A stretch of 64,000 bases of DNA from an uncultured Alphaproteobacteria bacterium (GTDB taxonomy: Bacteria; Pseudomonadota; Alphaproteobacteria; HIMB59; GCA-002718135), in the NCBI GenBank assembly GCA_902618015.1, contig CACMYX010000003.1, forward strand, positions 120,001 through 184,000, given 5' to 3'. Every line of letters begins with the position of its first letter. Positions within the stretch are counted from its first letter, which is position 1. Positions 60,590-64,000 of the stretch are shown here, piece after piece. The notes beneath the pieces are model-generated. The model was not told the DNA's origin. It saw nothing but the letters and a program-made list of their open reading frames with translations, and did not search any database. A program made the position numbers and the translations under genes.

Positions 60590-61074
60590 TTTTCCCAAAT
60601 CTCAAAATGACAAGAAGAGTCGCCATTAATTTTTTTTATCATTTTCATATTATTTTCTATTAAGGATATATCTATAAATTTTTCACAATTATAATTACCG
60701 TAGATTCTAGTAAGATAAAATTGTTCAATTAATTTAAAAGTTAAATTTATTATTTCTGAACCACCAATTATAAAAATATCTTTGTCCATATATTCTGATT
60801 GAAGATCTTTAATTTGATCATCTATGTTTCCACTAAAGTAATAATCTGCCCCTTCTATTAATTCTTTATCTTTGCTAGTAATTAAAACATTTGTTCTGGA
60901 CTTTAAAGGTGTTGGCATAAAAGGATCTTCCCAGGTCTTTCTTCCCATTACTACAATATTATTAATTGTATTTTCTTTGAACCATTTCAAATCAATTGAG
61001 TTTTTAGGCCAAGGCATACTTTGCCCCTTACTTATGCCACCTTTGTCATCAATTGCCATGATTGCTTTGATCAT
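60586..61074 (-). CDS. folA: Dihydrofolate reductase
   Basis: 162 residues. AIDDKGGISKGQSMPWPKNSIDLKWFKENT, VVMGRKTWE and IFIIGGSEIINL are conserved DHFR blocks. It regenerates tetrahydrofolate after ThyA; the thyA ATG overlaps its stop. It is divergent from the tmRNA gene, and the spacer holds the promoter of each. Confidence 0.95.
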   Translation of the reverse strand: MIKAIMAIDDKGGISKGQSMPWPKNSIDLKWFKENTINNIVVMGRKTWEDPFMPTPLKSRTNVLITSKDKELIEGADYYFSGNIDDQIKDLQSEYMDKDIFIIGGSEIINLTFKLIEQFYLTRIYGNYNCEKFIDISLIENNMKMIKKINGDSSCHFEIWEK

Positions 61075-61142
61075 ATTTTATTTGTTTTATATCTTAATTA
61101 GTAACAATTTTTTTTTTTAATTGCTAGGTTTCAAGACAAAAC

Positions 61143-61171
61143 TTTCAAGTATAATTAGTTTAAGGTATAAT
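61143..61171 (+). promoter_or_regulatory. Promoter of the tmRNA gene
   Basis: TTTCAA, a 17-base spacer and TATAAT (61166-61171). A second TATAAT lies at 61150-61155 without a well-placed -35 box. Confidence 0.5.
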
Positions 61172-61174
61172 GAT

Positions 61175-61430
61175 GTTGTTGCTTGCAACTAAGATAATAA
61201 ATGCTTTGTGCAATAAGTTATTCGGACCCGGGGGCGGTACCCGGCGTCTCCACCATTATGGGGACGAAATAGGTTTGACGGTAATTCAAAGACAAAGACT
61301 TTATCCGGTATTGTACCACCGTTATCGGGCTATTTTATAAACGCTAACGATAATAGATTAGCACTTGCTGCCTAGATTCTAGGTAAGCGCGGTCCGGGGC
61401 ACCGAGCAACAGAACGCCCCACTTTTTAAA
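61175..61430 (+). ncRNA. ssrA: tmRNA, circularly permuted two-piece form
   Basis: The 3' (acceptor) piece comes first and ends in CGTCTCCACCA at 61245-61255; four bases (TTAT) later the 5' piece begins with GGGGACG, which pairs with CGTCTCC, and continues AAATAGGTTTGACGG, the tmRNA 5' consensus. A P2-type helix joins the two pieces (ATAAATGCTTTGT in the acceptor piece with ACAAAGACTTTAT in the coding piece). The tag frame starts at GCT 61343 and reads ANDNRLALAA then TAG (61373-61375). An H-type pseudoknot follows (CGGT/ACCG and GGGGC/GCCCC). The 5' end at about 61175 is approximate. It rescues stalled ribosomes with SmpB, which is not in the window. Confidence 0.93.
61409..61426 (+). repeat. 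18-bp ssrA 3'-end sequence, copy 1 (inside tmRNA)
   Basis: ACAGAACGCCCCACTTTT forms the 3' side of the last tmRNA pseudoknot and the T run behind it. An identical copy lies exactly 800 bp downstream. Confidence 0.9.
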
Positions 61431-61470
61431 TATTATCCAGTAATATCAATAATTTTTTATAGAAAACTCT

Positions 61471-61501
61471 CTACGAAGTTTACTACGAAGTTACTACGAA
61501 G
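61471..61501 (+). repeat. Three tandem CTACGAAG repeats after ssrA
   Basis: CTACGAAG at 61471-61478, 61483-61490 and 61494-61501, so starts are 12 and 11 bases apart, about one helical turn. Further copies occur after the next gene. The 492 bases between folA and the HEAT-like gene hold only the ssrA gene and this repeat cluster; I see no other gene there. Confidence 0.8.
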
Positions 61502-61566
61502 GAAAATATATAATTTATTATTAGGTAATGTTAATTTTTAGATTTATTTTAACAAATTAATTTATA

Positions 61567-62088
61567 ATGAATTATGAGTCTGAACTAACTGGTGGTAATC
61601 CAAATTCACTAGGTAATACAATAAAAGTTGCTGAACATGTTATTGTTAAAAAAAATAGGATTAATTCGTTAATTAAGTGTTATTCAAGCACAGACCAAAT
61701 AGTAAGATTAAGAACATCAAATGCTTTTAAAAGAATATTTAGACAAAAACCAGAATGGTTTTTAGATTTTAAAAATATTTTCTTAAACAAAATTTCAAAA
61801 ATAAAACAACCTTCCACACAATGGACCTGCGCTCAATTATTTTCAGAATTAGTTAATCAATTAGAAAATAAAGAACAAAAAAAAGCAAAAAAAATTGTAT
61901 CTGATTATCTTAATAACTCCAGTGATTGGATTGTTTTATGTCAATCAATGAATGCTCTAATAACTTTCAATAAAATTGATAATAAAACAATAAAAGAAAA
62001 TATAAAAATTATTAAAAAACTTTCAAAAGATAGGAGAAAGGCAGTTTCTAGACTAGCAAAAAAATTATTATCCTTAATTAAAGAATAA
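61567..62088 (+). CDS. HEAT-repeat-like cytoplasmic protein
   Basis: 173 residues, all-helical in appearance, no signal peptide. The N-terminus ELTGGNPNSLGNTIKVAEHV, then IVRLRTSNAFKRIFRQKPEWF and PSTQWTCAQLFSEL, resembles a widespread family of short HEAT-repeat proteins of unknown function, with a basic C-terminus (KKLSKDRRKAVSRLAKKLL). HEAT repeats bind proteins or nucleic acid backbones. It lies between ssrA and the copied ssrA 3' end and is flanked on both sides by CTACGAAG repeats, so it may be cargo of a small insertion. Family assignment is from memory of the pattern only. Confidence 0.65.
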   Translation: MNYESELTGGNPNSLGNTIKVAEHVIVKKNRINSLIKCYSSTDQIVRLRTSNAFKRIFRQKPEWFLDFKNIFLNKISKIKQPSTQWTCAQLFSELVNQLENKEQKKAKKIVSDYLNNSSDWIVLCQSMNALITFNKIDNKTIKENIKIIKKLSKDRRKAVSRLAKKLLSLIKE

Positions 62089-62093
62089 AAAAA

Positions 62094-62200
62094 CTACGAA
62101 GAACCCAAACAAGAAATCTGAAAAATAATGAAAACTTACTACGAAGTTTCTACGAAGAAGTTTCCAAAAGTCCTTATTTTCTGTTAATAATGATTTAGTG
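62094..62200 (+). repeat. Roughly 105-bp imperfect direct repeat, copy A
   Basis: Starts CTACGAAGAACCCAAA, contains ACTTACTACGAAGTTTC and TTTCCAAAAG, and ends CTGTTAATAATGATTTA. About three quarters of its bases match the stretch at 62845-62950. It holds CTACGAAG at 62094, 62139 and 62150. It fills most of the 238-base gap between the HEAT-like gene and the next gene. Confidence 0.8.
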
Positions 62201-62226
62201 GTCGTTCTACAGAACGCCCCACTTTT
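62198..62226 (+). terminator. Hairpin containing the second copy of the ssrA 3' end
   Basis: GTGG-T-CGTTCT pairs with AGAACG-CC-CCAC around an AC loop, followed by TTTT. On the plus strand it can end transcription of the HEAT-like gene. The 3' half (62209-62226) is identical to the ssrA end at 61409-61426, but the 5' half differs from ssrA, so the same sequence is used in a new stem. Confidence 0.6.
62209..62226 (+). repeat. 18-bp ssrA 3'-end sequence, copy 2
   Basis: ACAGAACGCCCCACTTTT, identical to 61409-61426 and in the same orientation, as expected for the far attachment site of an element that entered the ssrA gene. The bases after both copies also share a looser match (ATATTAACAAAATTTTATA against ATATCAATAATTTTTTATA). 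Confidence 0.85.
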
Positions 62227-62326
62227 AACAATTGTCTTAAGATATTAACAAAATTTTATAAACACCTTTCATAAAAATTTAAATTAACTTCGAAGTAATT
62301 ATTATAAATGAATTAAGAAAGAAAAA

Positions 62327-62794
62327 TTAATTTACAGAATACCAGGCAATAACAAAATTTTTAATTAAATCTTCAAAACCAGATGCCATATAGTTTTTAA
62401 ACTCAAGATATTCAGTTGCATGTGCTCCTATATAATATTCGTAGAGAATGAAAGGTCCTTCAAGTGGGTTATTCCATACAAATGATGCTTCAGAAATTCC
62501 GTAGACCTGAAAAACAATCATTCCACTGCATAGAGTCATTATTCCATTACCAGACTCAAATAAATATGGATAAACATATATACTAATATCGCTATTATCA
62601 TCTATAACTATGTCAGTAATAGACAATTGATATTTTATTTCTCTATCAAAAAAATCCTTATCCAAACCACACGTATTTTCAATTTCAGGTATCTCAATAG
62701 CAAATTCGTTAATTCCTTTAAGAGCAATAAACTCATCATTTGCATGAGAAGAAGAAAAGATAAAAGTAATAAAAACGAAAATTATTTTTTTCAT
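62327..62794 (-). CDS. Secreted protein of unknown function
   Basis: 155 residues. A signal peptide (MKKIIFVFITFIFSSSHA) is followed by an acidic mature chain with two Cys (ENTCGLDK and MTLCSGM) that could form a disulfide. The C-terminal part is aromatic-rich (YEYYIGAHATEYLEFKNYM). I recognise no family. It is alone on the minus strand between the two copies of the 105-bp repeat. The reading frame is uninterrupted and the signal peptide supports it as a true gene. Confidence 0.65.
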   Translation of the reverse strand: MKKIIFVFITFIFSSSHANDEFIALKGINEFAIEIPEIENTCGLDKDFFDREIKYQLSITDIVIDDNSDISIYVYPYLFESGNGIMTLCSGMIVFQVYGISEASFVWNNPLEGPFILYEYYIGAHATEYLEFKNYMASGFEDLIKNFVIAWYSVN

Positions 62795-62844
62795 TTTAAA
62801 AATATATATTAAATATTTAATTATTTAAATAAATATAAAATTTA

Positions 62845-62950
62845 CTACGAAGAACCAAATAAAAATCTTATAAATAATAAAAACTTACTAATAAGTTTAT
62901 AAAGTAATTTCCAAAAATAATCATATTCTGTTAATAATGATTTACAGTTA
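62845..62950 (+). repeat. Roughly 105-bp imperfect direct repeat, copy B
   Basis: Starts CTACGAAGAACCAAAT and ends CTGTTAATAATGATTTA, parallel to copy A about 751 bp upstream. It has lost two of the three CTACGAAG boxes (TAATAAG and TATAAAG stand in their places), so it looks decayed. It lies in the 196-base gap between the divergent secreted-protein and rhodanese genes. Confidence 0.8.
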
Positions 62951-62990
62951 GTTAAATAAAAATACATTATATTATAAATAAAGGAGTGAA

Positions 62991-63356
62991 ATGAAAAAAT
63001 TTGATGATTTGATGAGTGTAAAAAACGAGATCGAAAATATTTCTGCATCTGAAGCAAACGAAAAATTAAATGACTCAAATGTTCAATTTATTGATGTTAG
63101 GGATAAAGATAGTTTTAATAAAGGCACAATCGGTAATGCAATTAATTTAGATAGAGCTTTTCTTGAATTTTATTTAGCAGAAGGTAGTCCTTTAGAAAAT
63201 AATTTTTTTAAAGAAAATCCAGATAAGGAATATATTGTTTTTTGTGGTGTTGGTGGACAAGGCGCTTTATCAACTAAAACAATGCAAGATATGGGTATTA
63301 AAAATGTTAAAAATATTTCGGGAGGAATTGAAGAGTGGAAGAAATTAAGAAAGTGA
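62991..63356 (+). CDS. Single-domain rhodanese-like protein
   Basis: 121 residues. IDVRDKDSFNKGTIGNAINLDR is the rhodanese CH2A-type block, and VFCGVGGQGALSTKTMQDMGIKNVKNISGGIEEWK carries the active-site loop with a Cys followed by GVGGQG. No signal peptide, so cytoplasmic. It could carry persulfide sulfur, but the partner is unknown. A clear Shine-Dalgarno sequence (AAAGGAGTG) precedes the ATG. Confidence 0.88.
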   Translation: MKKFDDLMSVKNEIENISASEANEKLNDSNVQFIDVRDKDSFNKGTIGNAINLDRAFLEFYLAEGSPLENNFFKENPDKEYIVFCGVGGQGALSTKTMQDMGIKNVKNISGGIEEWKKLRK

Positions 63357-63435
63357 ATAGGATTTAATTTAGTATTAATTTATTAAATTAAAATTTAACA
63401 ATATAAAAAAATTATAATATTAACTATAAATTTTA

Positions 63436-63843
63436 ATGAAAAAAAAATTATATTTTTTTATATGTTTAATTTTTTATACGTCCTCTTCTTTTAGTTTTCA
63501 AAATAAAGACTTATCTAAAAATCAATTATTATGTCCTTCGGTACTATGGGGATTTGAGTTTGTTTCCCCCAATAGAGTAAAAGTTATCGATACTGATCTT
63601 AATAGATTAACATCAACAAATGAGTTTTTCTACGATGTAGATTTAGAACTTTTTTACATTAACATTTTCTCTAATGAAAATAATATTAGAGATAGAAAAT
63701 ATTCTATTGAGCTTAATTCTTTAAGAGTTGATATTTGGACAATGACTGGTGGAGGGTTTACAACAAGAGAAATGTTTCCCAATGGCAAATGTGAATTTGT
63801 AAAAATTAATAACTTATTACTTTATATAGAAAATTTAAAATAA
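63436..63843 (+). CDS. Secreted protein of unknown function
   Basis: 135 residues with a signal peptide (MKKKLYFFICLIFYTSSSFSF). The mature part has two Cys (LLCPSVLWGF and GKCEFVK) and is beta-rich (VDLELFYINIFS, RKYSIELNSLRVDIW). I recognise no family. It follows the rhodanese gene by 79 bases on the same strand, without an obvious promoter or terminator between them. Confidence 0.65.
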   Translation: MKKKLYFFICLIFYTSSSFSFQNKDLSKNQLLCPSVLWGFEFVSPNRVKVIDTDLNRLTSTNEFFYDVDLELFYINIFSNENNIRDRKYSIELNSLRVDIWTMTGGGFTTREMFPNGKCEFVKINNLLLYIENLK

Positions 63844-63866
63844 ATATTAATGCTTTAATCAGATCA

Positions 63867-64000
63867 TTAATTATAAAAATTATAATGCTTTTTGTTATAA
63901 TAAATTTGATCCACTCCAACAGTATCAAAATAATTGAAATTTATTTTTGTTAGAAAATCATTAATTCTTAAATCTGTAGAATTATTATTTTCTATACTTA
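63867..64000 (-). CDS. Possible C-terminal end of a gene cut by the right window edge
   Basis: Forty-three open codons run from the right edge to a TAA at 63867-63869 on the minus strand, ending GVDQIYYNKKHYNFYN. The composition is protein-like but short, and no family is recognised. Confidence 0.4.
   Translation of the reverse strand, partial: SIENNNSTDLRINDFLTKINFNYFDTVGVDQIYYNKKHYNFYN

Noticed and set aside
62198..62226. Second tmRNA gene or tmRNA pseudogene
   Set aside because: Only the last 18 bases match; no acceptor stem, tag frame or pseudoknot partner GGGGC is found near it.
61471..62852. CTACGAAG repeats as a CRISPR array
   Set aside because: Units are only 8 bases with 3-4 base spacers, genes lie between the groups, and no cas gene is present.

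Overview
The window is a gene-dense, very AT-rich stretch of bacterial chromosome. It most likely comes from a free-living alphaproteobacterium with a streamlined genome, comparable to marine oligotrophs such as SAR11 or HIMB59-type lineages; the exact clade cannot be fixed from this sequence alone. Alphaproteobacterial markers are a circularly permuted two-piece tmRNA, an NDUFA12-type complex I accessory subunit next to a DUF2155 protein and aat, a double-length dCTP deaminase, an RNase E with an insertion in its S1 domain, and YgfZ. Streamlining shows as stop/start overlaps (TAATG, ATGA), several convergent pairs whose 3' ends abut or overlap, and almost no spacer DNA before about 61 kb.

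Layout. 1-2.8 kb: sufB-sufC-sufD (Fe-S assembly, sufD cut by the window edge). 2.8-9.4 kb: mnmA, an alpha/beta hydrolase, tyrS, prfB with its programmed +1 frameshift, and a class A PBP. 9.4-16.6 kb (+): RNase E, a periplasmic M48 protease, dCTP deaminase, aroQ, accB, accC, aat. 16.5-23.6 kb, mainly minus: DUF2155, NDUFA12, pyrC, a heptosyltransferase-like protein, (ygfZ on +), an MFS protein, a single-chain GlyRS, a 53-residue membrane peptide and SppA. 23.7-28.6 kb: polyprenyl diphosphate synthase, a DUF6165/cupin pair, rpe, a LysR regulator, a 27-residue basic microprotein, an SbmA/BacA-like protein, FxsA. 28.5-37.7 kb (minus): a DapA-family aldolase, uppP, exonuclease I, then a probable deoxyribose/ribose cluster (deoC, a 1.5-unit aldehyde dehydrogenase, an RbsD/FucU mutarotase, a ribokinase-family kinase) and gpsA.

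37.8-58.6 kb: a highly expressed-looking periplasmic amino-acid binding protein (+) with a strong terminator faces a roughly 19.5 kb run of closely packed minus-strand genes: hflK-hflC-DUF2065-degP-miaA, ilvB-ilvN-ilvC-leuA, mreB-mreC-mreD-mrdA-rodA, livG-livF-livH-livM, and last a secreted trypsin-fold serine protease whose start overlaps the livM stop. The run joins membrane proteolysis control, branched-chain amino-acid synthesis, the elongasome and a branched-chain-type ABC transporter. 58.7-61.1 kb: mrp and thyA-folA.

61.1-64 kb is the accessory-looking part: the permuted ssrA gene, then a HEAT-repeat-like gene bracketed by an exact 18-bp copy of the ssrA 3' end placed 800 bp downstream, a cluster of CTACGAAG repeats, a roughly 105-bp imperfect direct repeat, two orphan secreted proteins and a single-domain rhodanese. 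This is the best candidate for undescribed structure, probably the scar of an ssrA-associated insertion or duplication. No transposase, integrase, CRISPR array or tRNA gene was recognised anywhere in the window.
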